Below are positions 17,901 through 26,843 of a stretch of 64,000 nucleotides of DNA, piece by piece. Location of the stretch: positions 310,001 to 374,000 of the forward strand of contig NZ_FMIZ01000006.1 of assembly GCF_900095865.1 (NCBI RefSeq), in the 5' to 3' direction. How positions within the stretch are numbered: the first letter of the stretch is position 1; every line of letters begins with the position of its first letter. The notes beneath the pieces were generated by a model that did no database searches, was not told the DNA's origin, and saw only the letters and a list, made by a program, of their open reading frames with translations. The DNA is from Massilioclostridium coli. Its GTDB lineage: Bacteria; Bacillota; Clostridia; Oscillospirales; Ruminococcaceae. The position numbers and the translations under genes were made by a program.

Positions 17901-20235
17901 CCCATCCGTTATTTTGGATTGTCTTAATATCTACCAACGCCATCTTTCTCATAGCATCGTATTGTTCTTCTACAAAGGATTTCATTCCAAACTGGTTATA
18001 TAACTGTTCTGTACCTAGGAAATAAATTCCATTCCATACTGGAGTATTTTCAATGCTCCAGTCAGCGGAAGGCGCAATATTTCCAATTGCTGTTTCAGTT
18101 TGGGTATCCTCCATATCATTTAGGAATTTTGAGAGGAACAGACGCATATCAAAATTATATGCCATGCTCTCGGTAGAAACATTTGCATCCCCAGTCCAAC
18201 CATTTTTCTCCCATACAGGGGTATCGGTTGGTTTTCCCTGGAAGTTGTTTAATAAAGTATTCACCATAACATCATGCATGGAGTTAATCATCTCATTTGA
18301 AGATTCAAAAGAAGAAGGAATTCCCACATCGTTATGGATGGCATACGCTTCAATTTGGTCGGAAGTCAATTCTCCTAAATATCCATCTACTTGAATATAT
18401 TCATAACCTTTATAACTAAAGCGTGGCTCAAAATTTTCTCCAGGTTCCCCTTTGGCGATGTACTTATCCTGTTGGATGGTGCGGATAAACCAGCTGTCAT
18501 TTCCCTGGGCAGCCAATGTGCCATCCGCGTTTAATTTCTCGCCATAAGTAATGGTAACCTCAGTACCTTCTGGAAGATTTCCCATATTTAACTTAATCCA
18601 TCCTGTTGTCATTTTTTCAGGATGAATAATATAGGAATCGCTATCTAATTTAGTCACGGTTGTATCCAGTGTTTCCGCCCGGCGCATTGGTTCCATCTGT
18701 TGGAAAATCAGTTTCCCGGTTGGAGCATCCACGTTTACTGCTGAATGCCAAGAGTCATCCTCTTTATAACCAGGCTGATCAAATCCTGTTTTTTCTAAAC
18801 GGGCATCATAAGTTTCTCCATAGTAGATGCTGTCAAATACAGTTGGGCCGTTGCTGGTAACCGACCAATCTGTGCCAGTATCTACAATTTGTTTGCTACC
18901 ATCCTGATAGGTAATTTCCAACTGCATTAACAATTTTGGATTATCCCGCCAAACAGCATTCTGCCAGTTCCAGGTAGTTACGGTTTCATTGTAGAAGCTT
19001 TTACCCAGCTCTACTCCAATGGCGTTGGAACCTTGTTGTAATTGGTTTGTAACATCAAACACTCGGTACATTACTGTTTTATTATATTGAGTATGGGCTG
19101 GATTTAATACGGTATCATCTGGATTCTCACCATTGATTTTTAAATCAAATAACCCTAATCCACAAATATAGGCCCTTGCAGATTCAATTTCTTGCTTTAC
19201 CTCAAATTCTTTTCGGAAGATTGGGGCAGATACTGGTTCCGTATTAGTTACTTCCATCACAACTCGGGTTCCCCAAGGGTCACCACCATATAAAACATTT
19301 TGGTCAGGGGTAACCCAATTACTATCATCAAACCCTGGCTGTTCCCAACCAGAATCCCCTATACCATTTACTTTCCAGGTATTATCTGTAATCACAGTAT
19401 CTGTCGTATCATCGGTATAAGCAATGGTCAATTTTCCAATAACACCGCCATAACCCTGGCTTGTATTATTGCCGTCCAAGGCAATTAAGTTTTCACCAGA
19501 GAGGATTTTATCGGTAATATCATATACTCCTCCGCTTTCCCAAGCCTGCGTTTGTCCAATTTTTTCTCCATTTAGGTAAAACACACCTTGGTCATCCGCT
19601 GTAAAACCAAAAATAACCTGTTTTACCGTTTTATTTGGATTTACTGAAAAAGTTTTACGGAAATAATGATGTCCTGCTGGAGCTTGGTCAAAAGGAGATC
19701 CATTTAGGCTCCAAATCCAGTAGCAGCCATCCACTGTAGTAGACAGAGTATTGCCAATGATATCGTCCCCTATCCACTCGGCTGTCCAATCCTCTGGATG
19801 AAGCATTCCTGTTTCAAATCTGGAAACCTCACTCCATCCAATCGACTGGCCATTTTCGTCCCAACATTCTACTGCCCAATAATACTCTGTTTTAGATGCT
19901 AGGTCTGTCCCCTCATACGGAATATCAAAATTTTGGCTACTCTCTATTTTGGTCGAATCCCAGATATCCCCCTCATGCGCTTCTGCTTTTTCCTGAGAAG
20001 AAGCTACAATAATACGGTAGGCAGTTTGTTCTTTTCCATTGATATTGGAGAAATATCCCCAACTGAATTTTGGCAATTGGTCAATTCCAAGCGGTTCGCT
20101 TAAGGAATTTACCTTCATTTCCTGAACGGATAGTGTGGCCTCAGCAGCAAAGCTAGTTGGTGCAAATACAACAACTGTGGATAACATTGCCGCTGTCAAT
20201 AACCCGCTTAAAAAACGAGTCCATCTTTTCTTCAT
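14941..20235 (-). CDS. Cell-wall-directed GH78 alpha-L-rhamnosidase, multidomain
   Basis: The 1764-residue protein has a signal peptide (about 1-31), the rhamnosidase N-terminal domain (PLGIDQLPKFSWGY), a galactose-binding-like insert, the second N-terminal domain (ARAYICGLGLFDLKING) and an alpha/alpha barrel with VWEKNGWTGDAN near residue 677, the GH78 acid region. FIVAR-like helices come at about 1100-1235, an F5/8 type C (discoidin) domain at about 1240-1397, a cadherin-like sandwich at about 1400-1495, and three more FIVAR repeats. The C-terminus is NAAKTGD, a hydrophobic stretch and RKKNK, a sorting signal without LPXTG. It should remove terminal rhamnose from glycans or glycosides outside the cell. 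The last 270 residues nearly copy the GH106 protein. Confidence 0.9.
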   Translation of the reverse strand: MKKRWTRFLSGLLTAAMLSTVVVFAPTSFAAEATLSVQEMKVNSLSEPLGIDQLPKFSWGYFSNINGKEQTAYRIIVASSQEKAEAHEGDIWDSTKIESSQNFDIPYEGTDLASKTEYYWAVECWDENGQSIGWSEVSRFETGMLHPEDWTAEWIGDDIIGNTLSTTVDGCYWIWSLNGSPFDQAPAGHHYFRKTFSVNPNKTVKQVIFGFTADDQGVFYLNGEKIGQTQAWESGGVYDITDKILSGENLIALDGNNTSQGYGGVIGKLTIAYTDDTTDTVITDNTWKVNGIGDSGWEQPGFDDSNWVTPDQNVLYGGDPWGTRVVMEVTNTEPVSAPIFRKEFEVKQEIESARAYICGLGLFDLKINGENPDDTVLNPAHTQYNKTVMYRVFDVTNQLQQGSNAIGVELGKSFYNETVTTWNWQNAVWRDNPKLLMQLEITYQDGSKQIVDTGTDWSVTSNGPTVFDSIYYGETYDARLEKTGFDQPGYKEDDSWHSAVNVDAPTGKLIFQQMEPMRRAETLDTTVTKLDSDSYIIHPEKMTTGWIKLNMGNLPEGTEVTITYGEKLNADGTLAAQGNDSWFIRTIQQDKYIAKGEPGENFEPRFSYKGYEYIQVDGYLGELTSDQIEAYAIHNDVGIPSSFESSNEMINSMHDVMVNTLLNNFQGKPTDTPVWEKNGWTGDANVSTESMAYNFDMRLFLSKFLNDMEDTQTETAIGNIAPSADWSIENTPVWNGIYFLGTEQLYNQFGMKSFVEEQYDAMRKMALVDIKTIQNNGWVWFDTQMGDWVSPYGGTDPNAPGIAMSPEGSAICGTGYVYQILKTMTHMAEVLGKEEDAAEYRAAMEQIYTAFNEKFFDEEKQIYDTNYWIPENAGLRTKFRQTSQLVALAFGLVPEEYKDAVVKNLVNDIVEKGYHFEVGMVGNKLLLPVLSDNGYNDVAYKVLTQTTYPSWGYWLEQGATSAWEGFENTTRSHNHYFLANYEEWLYKGLAGIRDFADGGNTFTIQPQLAGSLEYVDAVTNTAYGNIRSSWKITEQNTEFSYQIPVSTTATIYLPTADTIYNKDHQEISTSDVGIVSIEKQGEITKLVVKSGNYQFFCNTNQTVYKDDLRDAISYADSLQQEDYLQEAWTEFQQVLEQAKSVESQQDTNQIAVNQATNSLEQAIEVLTNKVDTVRKNLKELLQSMSTLSKADFTDHWEDFQAVYEKASALSTDIQATTEQLQKVTDELNQAYELLRYYRTGNIALNSTPTASSSVNGSNGWDIRNLTDGDLKNLSSINEICGWTSNNDINNNHTEWVAVDLGTINRISEVVLYPSGIDANNNAYGMPIDFTIDISDDGINWTTVHTEQNYPLPTSDPQKFVLDQSYFARYVRVHATSLRPKPSDNNLYRMQLVEMEVYNHPVTDAQLTGITLSDGNLEPTFDPSVREYRVEVANDVESILVTPSISQGGSVTFDDSDMLGKDEATGKYLLREGENQLILHVVTEESQAVQSTSITIIREKSEVVDTDKSILNAIIKYAEEAKTSGEYDNAIESVQKTFDAALENAKAVANNAAATQEEVNAAWKTLMNEIHKLGFVAGDKTALASLIEAANEINAELDRYVEAGKAEFTAALEAAQNTYNNGDAMQAEINEVADKLLNAMLNLRYKADKSILEEVVAEAEKVDANAYTAESYAVLEAAINDAKAVLENENATQEEVDTAVANVQSAMDSLVAVEGTETPSDNSAAQIGQESTTNAAKTGDTTPIAGAVVAMVAGAVLMTIRKKNK

Positions 20236-20280
20236 ACTCTTGTTCCTCCTTATTATTTATGGTTAAAACGATTTAAAATT

Positions 20281-20296
20281 GTTCACCTCCTTTTTC
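20281..20296 (-). promoter_or_regulatory. Second strong Shine-Dalgarno sequence in the GH78 leader
   Basis: The minus strand reads GAAAAAGGAGGTGAAC about 45-60 nt upstream of the GH78 start, which has its own site AAGGAGGAAC. No real gene follows the upstream site; a GTG inside it opens only seven codons. Such extra sites can bind 30S subunits and protect mRNA 5' ends (STAB-SD type), which is an inference here. Confidence 0.35.
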
Positions 20297-20755
20297 TAAT
20301 TTTCATAATATTTTTCCATAATATTCTTATATTTATATATTATAAAGATAAAAACTATGAAAATCAACATAAATTATCAACATAAAAATAATATAATTTT
20401 TAATAACTATAGCAATTATAACCAACATTAATCCTAATTTTATGATTACAATTATAAAAGCTGATATTGCCAACTAATCCTCTAAAATGCACCTTAAATT
20501 AACACAATACTACAAAAATCCTATATAAATGAAAATTTAGCTATCACAATAGCCATTGTTATTGTTTCTCTTTTTCTCTTTAGGAATCTGTATAAGATTA
20601 ATCTCATCTTAAATACTAGATGGATTCATAATATTAAATGTAAGTGAATGATATTATAGGTTGTTTTACTGCATCTTTGAAGGGTACTATTTCAAAGTTT
20701 TTTCTCCTAGTTTTGGAGCGAAATAAAGATGATACCATATCAATTCCATATAAGA
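20297..20755. other. AT-rich intergenic region, no supported gene
   Basis: This region contains several AATATT-rich runs and no frame with a ribosome site. It is likely to contain the GH78 promoter, but no clear -35/-10 pair was fixed. Confidence 0.4.
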
Positions 20756-20793
20756 AAAACCCCAATGGTTCCAAATTAGAACCGTTGGGGTTT
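20756..20793 (-). terminator. Intrinsic terminator after the fructokinase gene
   Basis: AACCCCAATGGTTC and GAACCGTTGGGGTT pair with one mismatch; the minus strand continues with TTTTCTTATATG. It is 13 bases beyond the stop codon. Confidence 0.88.
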
Positions 20794-20805
20794 CCTCTAT
20801 CCATA

Positions 20806-21762
20806 CTATTCATTCATCAATTTTTTTACTTCTTGTAAATCAGGCAACGCATAAATGGAACCCTTTTTCGTCGTTGTCAAGGAGCCAGTTGCGTTTCCAA
20901 AGGAAAGGCAGGAAATCAAATCTTCTTCCTGTAACGCATCCAAAGGCTTTCCCAATTCTAATAATTGATATAAAAATCCTCCAAAAAAGGAATCTCCCGC
21001 AGCTGTCGTATCCACTGCCTTTACCGGATATGCTGTTAAAGAAACACAGTTATGCCGGTTTAACGCAAGGGAACCATTTGCCCCTAGGGTCACTAAAATG
21101 ATCCGTAAATTATGGTAACGCTCCATCAATGTCTGAGCAGCTTTCATATAATCCTGGCAATTTGTTAAAAACATGGCTTCTTCTTCCGATAATTTTAAAA
21201 TATTGGCGTAGTCCAGCCCTTTTTGTATCATTTCTTTTGCCAATTGTTTGTTATCCCATAAACTAAGGCGCAAATTAGGGTCATAAGAAATGATTTTCCC
21301 TGCTTTTTTGGCGTATTCTAGGGCGGATAATGTAGCCTTTCTAGCAGGATTGCAGGTCAATGTTAACGAGCCAAAATGAAAAATTTTTGTCCGGTCAATC
21401 AGTTCATAACAAACTTCTTCTGGTTCCAACATCGTATCCGCACCTTGATTCCGATAAAAACGAAAGGAACGGTCCCCATGTTCGTTTAAGTGTACAAAAG
21501 TCAGGGTAGTTTGGTATTGCTTTGACATTACCATTCCTTCTGTGCTTACATGGTTGTCTTCCAGTGTCTTTCTCAATAAATGTCCAAACTGGTCATCCCC
21601 TACTTTTCCAAGAAAAGCAGCTCTTTTCCCGAATTTCGCCAAAGAACACAATAAATTTGCGGGAGCCCCTCCAGGATTTGGCGAGAACAGGTAATTATCC
21701 CCTTGCGATTTTACCGGAGTAAAATCAATCAACATCTCACCCAAAGCCACTACATCAAACAT
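20806..21762 (-). CDS. PfkB-family carbohydrate kinase, probable fructokinase
   Basis: The 318-residue protein is a ribokinase-fold sugar kinase, probably ATP:fructose 6-phosphotransferase. It shows the first PfkB signature (GGAPANLLCSLAKFG) and the second, DTTAAGDSFFGGFL, in which the aspartate is the catalytic base; the middle residue is Ala where Gly is usual. The start MFDVVALGEMLIDF is typical of bacterial fructokinases. It lies 23 bases after the D,D-carboxypeptidase gene and may be co-transcribed with it. Other ketose or deoxy-sugar substrates cannot be excluded. Confidence 0.85.
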   Translation of the reverse strand: MFDVVALGEMLIDFTPVKSQGDNYLFSPNPGGAPANLLCSLAKFGKRAAFLGKVGDDQFGHLLRKTLEDNHVSTEGMVMSKQYQTTLTFVHLNEHGDRSFRFYRNQGADTMLEPEEVCYELIDRTKIFHFGSLTLTCNPARKATLSALEYAKKAGKIISYDPNLRLSLWDNKQLAKEMIQKGLDYANILKLSEEEAMFLTNCQDYMKAAQTLMERYHNLRIILVTLGANGSLALNRHNCVSLTAYPVKAVDTTAAGDSFFGGFLYQLLELGKPLDALQEEDLISCLSFGNATGSLTTTKKGSIYALPDLQEVKKLMNE

Positions 21763-21785
21763 AAAATTACGTCCTTTCTACAAAA

Positions 21786-23165
21786 CTACCTTCTCCTTCT
21801 TTTTACCGTTTGTCCTTTTTTCCTACGCACAGGTATTTTTCCTTTTCTACGGCGCTTGTTATATACAACTACCATTACAAAATAAAGAATGAGCAATACC
21901 ACAATGATAACTACTAATAAGATAAACCACCAAGAGGTCAAAATCTTTTTTAAAATATTTCCTATATAAAGCCACATACTTCGGTCAATATCATTGGCAG
22001 CTACCACTGTTACCGTCTGTATAACTTCATTTTGTAATTTTAAATCTATTGTGCCAATTTCTTGCCCTTGTTTGATGGGAGCTTGTATTGTTTTTGGCAA
22101 ATTGGAAGTATCCCACATAATAGAGGAAACATCAATATCATTTGGCAATAACTCAGTAATCGTTTCCTTTGTCGTTAATTGGATGGTATCCGTATCTTTC
22201 GCAAGCTCCACCTTGATTTGATTTGGGATTGTTTTGGAATTTGGTTCCGCCACTGTTTTCAAGCTGAAATTATTAAACGCCCATTTATAGAGATTTTTAC
22301 TATCCAAGCAGGTATATTGTGGCAATTCATTTCCATAGCCATCACGGATTGGTGCGCCCATCACAACACAAATATAATTATATCCATCGTGGGAAGCCGC
22401 TGTTACTAGGTTTTTATAATCATCTCCTGTACCAGTTTTAATCCCTTTTACATACTCATAAAAATACTTATCTCCACCTAAAGATTTTACCAACATTCGA
22501 TAATTGGAGTGGGTAATAGTACGTTCTCCTTGTTTATTTGTTGCTTTCATAGTATGACGGACAGTAGTAGAAATCGTGGCAAACCGACCATCTTCCATAT
22601 TCATCCCATAGTTGGCAATCAAGTACATATCATAAGCTGTAGAAAGATTCCTATTATCCAGGCCACTGGCGTCATAAAACACCGTGTTGGTACATCCAAT
22701 TTCTTTTGCCTTATCATTCATCATTTGGATGAATTCTTCTGGTTTTCCACCACTAATATAATCCGCAATAATGTCTGCTGCTTCACAGCCAGATGGCAAC
22801 ATTAATCCATAGAGGAGATCTTCCATACTCAATGTTTCCCCTGCCATAATTCCAGCATCAGAAGCACCTTTTCCATATAAATTATCAAATACATAGTTTG
22901 GTGCCGTTACCATAGTATTCGCGATATCTTCACAGTGTTCTAATGCCACAATACAGGTAATCATTTTGGTTAAAGAAGCTGGTATCAGCTGTTTTTGCGC
23001 TTCTTTTTCATATAAAACTTTTCCTGTGTCTGTATTTACCAAATAAGCTGACTGGCTAACCACTTCAAAATCCGGGGTATAAGTAAGCGCTTCTGCTGTA
23101 AGAGGGGCGCAGAAAACACTAATTGTAATGACACAAGTCAGTATCAGAGAAATTACTTTTCTCAT
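21786..23165 (-). CDS. Serine-type D-alanyl-D-alanine carboxypeptidase (DacF/PBP5-like)
   Basis: This 459-residue secreted enzyme trims the terminal D-alanine of peptidoglycan side chains. It has a signal peptide (MRKVISLILTCVITISVFC), the SxxK active site in PASLTKMI, and KTG in VKGIKTGTGDD. The second motif, usually SGN, reads SGC here. A C-terminal membrane anchor is followed by a very basic tail (YNKRRRKGK). The ATG at 23165 has GGAGGAGA seven bases upstream; the longer frame to 23183 begins at a TTG before that site. Confidence 0.9.
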   Translation of the reverse strand: MRKVISLILTCVITISVFCAPLTAEALTYTPDFEVVSQSAYLVNTDTGKVLYEKEAQKQLIPASLTKMITCIVALEHCEDIANTMVTAPNYVFDNLYGKGASDAGIMAGETLSMEDLLYGLMLPSGCEAADIIADYISGGKPEEFIQMMNDKAKEIGCTNTVFYDASGLDNRNLSTAYDMYLIANYGMNMEDGRFATISTTVRHTMKATNKQGERTITHSNYRMLVKSLGGDKYFYEYVKGIKTGTGDDYKNLVTAASHDGYNYICVVMGAPIRDGYGNELPQYTCLDSKNLYKWAFNNFSLKTVAEPNSKTIPNQIKVELAKDTDTIQLTTKETITELLPNDIDVSSIMWDTSNLPKTIQAPIKQGQEIGTIDLKLQNEVIQTVTVVAANDIDRSMWLYIGNILKKILTSWWFILLVVIIVVLLILYFVMVVVYNKRRRKGKIPVRRKKGQTVKRRRR

Positions 23166-23310
23166 ATGGACAATCTCCTCCAAATAGTGTATTATTATTT
23201 AATATAAGTATATCAAATATAAGGATGGAATTCAAATAGAAACCATCATTATTTTATGAATTTTATCAGATAAAATCATGAAAAATTATCCTACAAGGAG
23301 GCTATCTATC

Positions 23311-24597
23311 ATGGAGCCACAAAAATACCAATTGGATACCATGGCATTACATAGTGGATATGAAATTGAGCCCACCACAAAATCAGTAGAAGTGCCATTG
23401 TATCTTACCAACGCATATGCTTTTGAAAACACACAAGATGCCTGCGATCAATTTGCTTTAAAAAAGCCTGGTTCCATCTACACTCGTTTGGCTAATCCAA
23501 CTGTAGACGTTCTAGAACAGCGTATTGCCGCTTTAGATGGTGGTATTGGGGCGTTAGCGTTTGCTTCCGGCCATGCTGCTATTTTTAATACAGTTGTCAA
23601 TCTGGCAAGCCAGGGAGATGAAATTGTGGCTTCGATCCAGATTTATGGTGGGGCTATTAATATGTTGGGTGTAACCTTAAAACGGTTAGGGATTCATGTT
23701 ACCTTTGTAAATCCAGATGATTTAGAAGCATGGGAAAATGCTGTTACCGATAAGACTAGAATGTTTTTTGTTGAAACAGTGGGAAACCCCAATGCAAATG
23801 TAGCAAATTTAGAACAAATCGGAAAAATCGCCCATAAACATGGTATCCCTTATGTAGTGGATTCTACTTTTACCACACCAGCCCTTTGCCGACCAATTGA
23901 GTTTGGCGCTGATATTGTCATCCACTCCGCAACAAAATTCCTGGGTGGCCACAGTAATGTCATGGGCGGTCTAGTTGTGGATTCGGGCAAATTCCAATAC
24001 AAAGATAACCCAAGATTCCCACTATATAATCAGCCCGATGAAAGCTATCACGGTTTGGTATACGCAGATTTGGGAGAATCCGCTTTTATTGCCCGCTTAC
24101 GCAGCTTAATTACTAGAGATTTAGGTGCATGTATCTCTCCATTTAATGCGTTTATGCTTCTTCAAGGAATTGAAACACTCTCTTTACGGATGGAACGCCA
24201 TTGCGAAAACGCTTTAAAAGTGGCCGAATACTTAGAACAACATCCACAAGTAGAGTTCGTAAACTGCCCTATGTTAAAAAGCAGCAAATATTATGAATTA
24301 GGTCAAAAATATATGCCAAAGGGCACTGGTTCTGTTTTCACTTTTGGCTTAAAAGGTACCCGTGAAACAGGCGCTAAATTTATTGATAGCTTAAAACTTT
24401 TGATTAACTGTGCAAACGTGGGTGACTCTAAAAGTCTGGTAATCCATCCAGCTACCACTACTCATTCCCAGTTATCTGCGGAACAATTGGTTGCTGCTGG
24501 TATTACAGAGGGTACCATCCGCCTCTCCATTGGTTTAGAGGATATTCAGGATATTATCGCTGATTTGGATCAAGCAATTGCAAACGCTACAAAATAA
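23311..24597 (+). CDS. metY: O-acetylhomoserine aminocarboxypropyltransferase/sulfhydrylase
   Basis: The 428-residue protein belongs to the Cys/Met PLP-dependent family and should make homocysteine from O-acetylhomoserine and sulfide. The family features are YTRLANPTVDVLEQRIAALD near the N-terminus, the PLP lysine in HSATKFLGGHSNVMGG, and the C-terminal SIGLEDIQDIIADL. The length and the VDSTFTTPALCRPIEFGADI segment favour the MetY branch. The ATG at 23311 has AAGGAGG upstream. No SAM riboswitch or T-box is visible before it. Confidence 0.92.
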   Translation: MEPQKYQLDTMALHSGYEIEPTTKSVEVPLYLTNAYAFENTQDACDQFALKKPGSIYTRLANPTVDVLEQRIAALDGGIGALAFASGHAAIFNTVVNLASQGDEIVASIQIYGGAINMLGVTLKRLGIHVTFVNPDDLEAWENAVTDKTRMFFVETVGNPNANVANLEQIGKIAHKHGIPYVVDSTFTTPALCRPIEFGADIVIHSATKFLGGHSNVMGGLVVDSGKFQYKDNPRFPLYNQPDESYHGLVYADLGESAFIARLRSLITRDLGACISPFNAFMLLQGIETLSLRMERHCENALKVAEYLEQHPQVEFVNCPMLKSSKYYELGQKYMPKGTGSVFTFGLKGTRETGAKFIDSLKLLINCANVGDSKSLVIHPATTTHSQLSAEQLVAAGITEGTIRLSIGLEDIQDIIADLDQAIANATK

Positions 24598-24616
24598 AAA
24601 TACCAGGAGGTCTAGC

Positions 24617-25282
24617 ATGATTTGGGTTACAGGTGACAAACACGGCCAACTTTCAGCTATGGAACTGCCTGATTATAAAAAGATTAAAAAAAATGATACT
24701 TTATTAATTTGCGGTGATTTCGGCTTTATCTGGGATCACTCAAGAGCAGAGACAAAAACTTTAAAAGCTTTAAATAAACGCAAGTATACCATCGCTTTTG
24801 TGGATGGTTGCCATGAAAATTTTGAATTATTAGAGAGTTATCCAATTGTGGAGTTTCATGGCGGAAAAGCAAGACAGATTATGCCAAATATCTTCCAGTT
24901 GATGCGGGGAGAAGTGTACGAAATAGAAGGAAAAAAAATTCTTGCCTTTGGTGGAGGATCTGTGGAAAATACGACTGGCGATTTAGACCAAAATTGGGAA
25001 AATGTTGAGCCAACAAAGGCTCAAATTGATAATGCGGTTCAACACATCAAGCAAGTGGAAGGTGCTGTAGATATTATTATCAGCCATGAACCACCTTATT
25101 CTATTTTGGGCTGTATGGATATCAACAAAGCGGATGGAACTACTATCCACGATGTGTTGGAACAGATCCGCACCCATTGTAAATTTAAAAAATGGTATTT
25201 TGGAAAGTTCCATGTCGATAAAGAAATTCCTCCCTATTATACCGCAGTATTTGACGGACTCATCCCAATTCAAACAAAATAA
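24617..25282 (+). CDS. Calcineurin-like metallophosphoesterase
   Basis: The 221-residue cytoplasmic protein shows the metal-binding series of the superfamily: VTGDKHG at the N-terminus, CGDFGFIWD, VDGCHEN and the late SHEPPY, with a GKFHVDKE region near the end. It begins 19 bases after metY with its own AGGAGG site and is probably in the same transcript. The substrate is unknown; relatives hydrolyse phosphodiesters or phosphoprotein bonds. Confidence 0.85.
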   Translation: MIWVTGDKHGQLSAMELPDYKKIKKNDTLLICGDFGFIWDHSRAETKTLKALNKRKYTIAFVDGCHENFELLESYPIVEFHGGKARQIMPNIFQLMRGEVYEIEGKKILAFGGGSVENTTGDLDQNWENVEPTKAQIDNAVQHIKQVEGAVDIIISHEPPYSILGCMDINKADGTTIHDVLEQIRTHCKFKKWYFGKFHVDKEIPPYYTAVFDGLIPIQTK

Positions 25283-25324
25283 AATTTCTAGATGACACAA
25301 CGCTAAAATAGCAATAATAGTATA

Positions 25325-25366
25325 GAAAAAATTCCTATGGCAATTTACAGCCATAGGAATTTTTTC
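25325..25366. terminator. Bidirectional terminator
   Basis: AAAATTCCTATGGC and GCCATAGGAATTTT form a perfect 14-bp stem flanked by A- and T-runs, between two convergent genes. Confidence 0.9.
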
Positions 25367-25379
25367 ATTTATCAAACAT

Positions 25380-25769
25380 TTACCAGATAGAACGGTAATA
25401 TTTTTTATTTCTTGTTTCACTCCAACAATTTGGTAGATACGCCATTGTTGCAAAAATAATAATAGGAGACATTGAAATAATCCAATTAGGTATTGGAAGG
25501 CTCCAGCTTATACATCCAAAAAGCAAAATAAGAATATTTAGAACAAACAAAATCCAATTTATCTTCATTCGCAGATGGTTTGTAAAATAATGTACCAATT
25601 GTGGTAAAATAAAAACAATCCCCAATAGAAGAAACAACAAATTCTCATAGAAAGAATAAATCCCACTATAATTGTGGATTTTTAATTCTTCAAAATAGTT
25701 CCAACCAAAACCAACTCCAGCGATACAAAGGCAAAAAAAGATGTAGTAAGCGATTGTTTTCCATTTCAT
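25380..25769 (-). CDS. Small integral membrane protein of unknown function
   Basis: The 129-residue protein is mostly hydrophobic with about four membrane segments (YYIFFCLCIAGVGFGW, FLLLGIVFILPQLV, WILFVLNILILLFGCISW, IISMSPIIIFATMAY) and a short basic tail. No family is recognised. The ATG at 25769 is chosen because GGAG stands about seven bases before it; the open frame runs further to 25829. Confidence 0.5.
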   Translation of the reverse strand: MKWKTIAYYIFFCLCIAGVGFGWNYFEELKIHNYSGIYSFYENLLFLLLGIVFILPQLVHYFTNHLRMKINWILFVLNILILLFGCISWSLPIPNWIISMSPIIIFATMAYLPNCWSETRNKKYYRSIW

Positions 25770-25829
25770 TTTATTGTCTCCATTTCTTCTTACAGCTACA
25801 GTTTGATTCTCATATATAAACAAAACCAA

Positions 25830-26149
25830 TTTATTTATAGCATACTATAAATAGTAAGCCTTTTCAATTGTTTTTGTTACCGAAAAAAGCAAGAAAAATT
25901 GTACATTTTTATAATACAAATAGAATACTATAAATATATAATACTATTTGTTATAAAAATAATGACATTTAGGTATTTTTCCTGACATCCCATTCAACCA
26001 TTCTCCTTGATTCAGTTTTAGTAGTAAAAACCATATTTTTAATATAATAGATACTATAATTTTATGAGGTAAATCCAGTAAGATATTGCCTGCTTAGTCA
26101 ATACTTTAGCTTGTTTATGGTTATATCCACAAACCTTCATTATCAATCA
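25830..26149. other. AT-rich intergenic region, no supported gene
   Basis: There is no supported gene or RNA between the small membrane protein gene and the second repeat copy. Confidence 0.4.
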
Positions 26150-26430
26150 AAACCACTAAAATGAATTAGTGGTTTGCTCAAACTCCTGGAGAAGGTATTG
26201 AAGGACTACCATCGCATCGCTTACTCCGCTACTAGTAAACCAGTTCAGGTTGTCTTTCCGTACTCTTATGGGAAAAGAAAACTGTATGCAAAAATCCCCG
26301 AATTGCTTTTCTAAAATCTTCCATTCTATCATCAAGCAGAATGAATTCTCTATCTGTTAGAGTTTCTTATTTTGCCAAGACTTTTTACCCCTAGTTCTAC
26401 CAGGGATTTTATTTAGCCTATAGGCAGCAA
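26150..26430 (+). repeat. Dispersed repeat, copy B (about 280 bp)
   Basis: Same element as 7921-8160 and 60752-61020, same orientation. The left end is a hairpin (AACCACTAA/TTAGTGGTT), followed by AAACTCCTGGAGAAGGTATT, CTACCATCGCATCGCTTACT, GTATGCAAAAATCCCCGAAT and the right end GCCTATAGGCAGCAAA. It carries an extra segment of about 30 bp near the right end. The right end is about eight bases from the rplQ terminator. Confidence 0.88.
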
Positions 26431-26431
26431 A

Positions 26432-26463
26432 CAAAAAAAGCTGGAGATTCTTCTCCAGCTTTC
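26432..26463 (-). terminator. Intrinsic terminator of the ribosomal operon
   Basis: On the minus strand AAAGCTGGAGA pairs with TCTCCAGCTTT and a TTTTTGTTT tract follows. It lies 17 bases after the rplQ stop codon. Confidence 0.92.
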
Positions 26464-26479
26464 TATTTATTGATTCGTT

Positions 26480-26821
26480 TTAGATCAACTCAATAATCGC
26501 CATCTCTGCAGCATCGCCGCGACGAGGACCGATTTTTACGATACGGGTGTAACCACCGTTTTTATCTGCATATTTCGGTGCAATCTCGTCAAACAATTTT
26601 TTGGTTACATCTTCTTTTGTGATATAAGCCAAAGCTTGACGTTTGGAGTGGAGAGTATTAGTTTTACCGAGAGTAATCATTTTCTCAGCCATTGCACGAA
26701 CTTCTTTTGCTCTTGTTACGGTTGTTTCAATTTTGCCATTTTCCAGCAAAAAAGTAACCATTGCACGTAACATAGCTTTTCTTTGGTCGGAAGTTCTTCC
26801 GAGCTTTCTGCTACCTGCCAT
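26480..26821 (-). CDS. rplQ: 50S ribosomal protein L17 (bL17)
   Basis: The 113-residue protein matches L17 ([20 protein letters not shown] at the start, [22 protein letters not shown] at the end), which binds 23S rRNA near the exit tunnel. It is the last gene of the operon, 22 bases after rpoA, and is followed by the terminator. Confidence 0.97.
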   Translation of the reverse strand: MAGSRKLGRTSDQRKAMLRAMVTFLLENGKIETTVTRAKEVRAMAEKMITLGKTNTLHSKRQALAYITKEDVTKKLFDEIAPKYADKNGGYTRIVKIGPRRGDAAEMAIIELI

Positions 26822-26843
26822 TGAAATTCACTCCTTACGGGAT

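Noticed and set aside
23184-23310. SAM riboswitch or T-box before metY
   Set aside because: The leader is short and AT-rich, with no stem set or terminator of those types.
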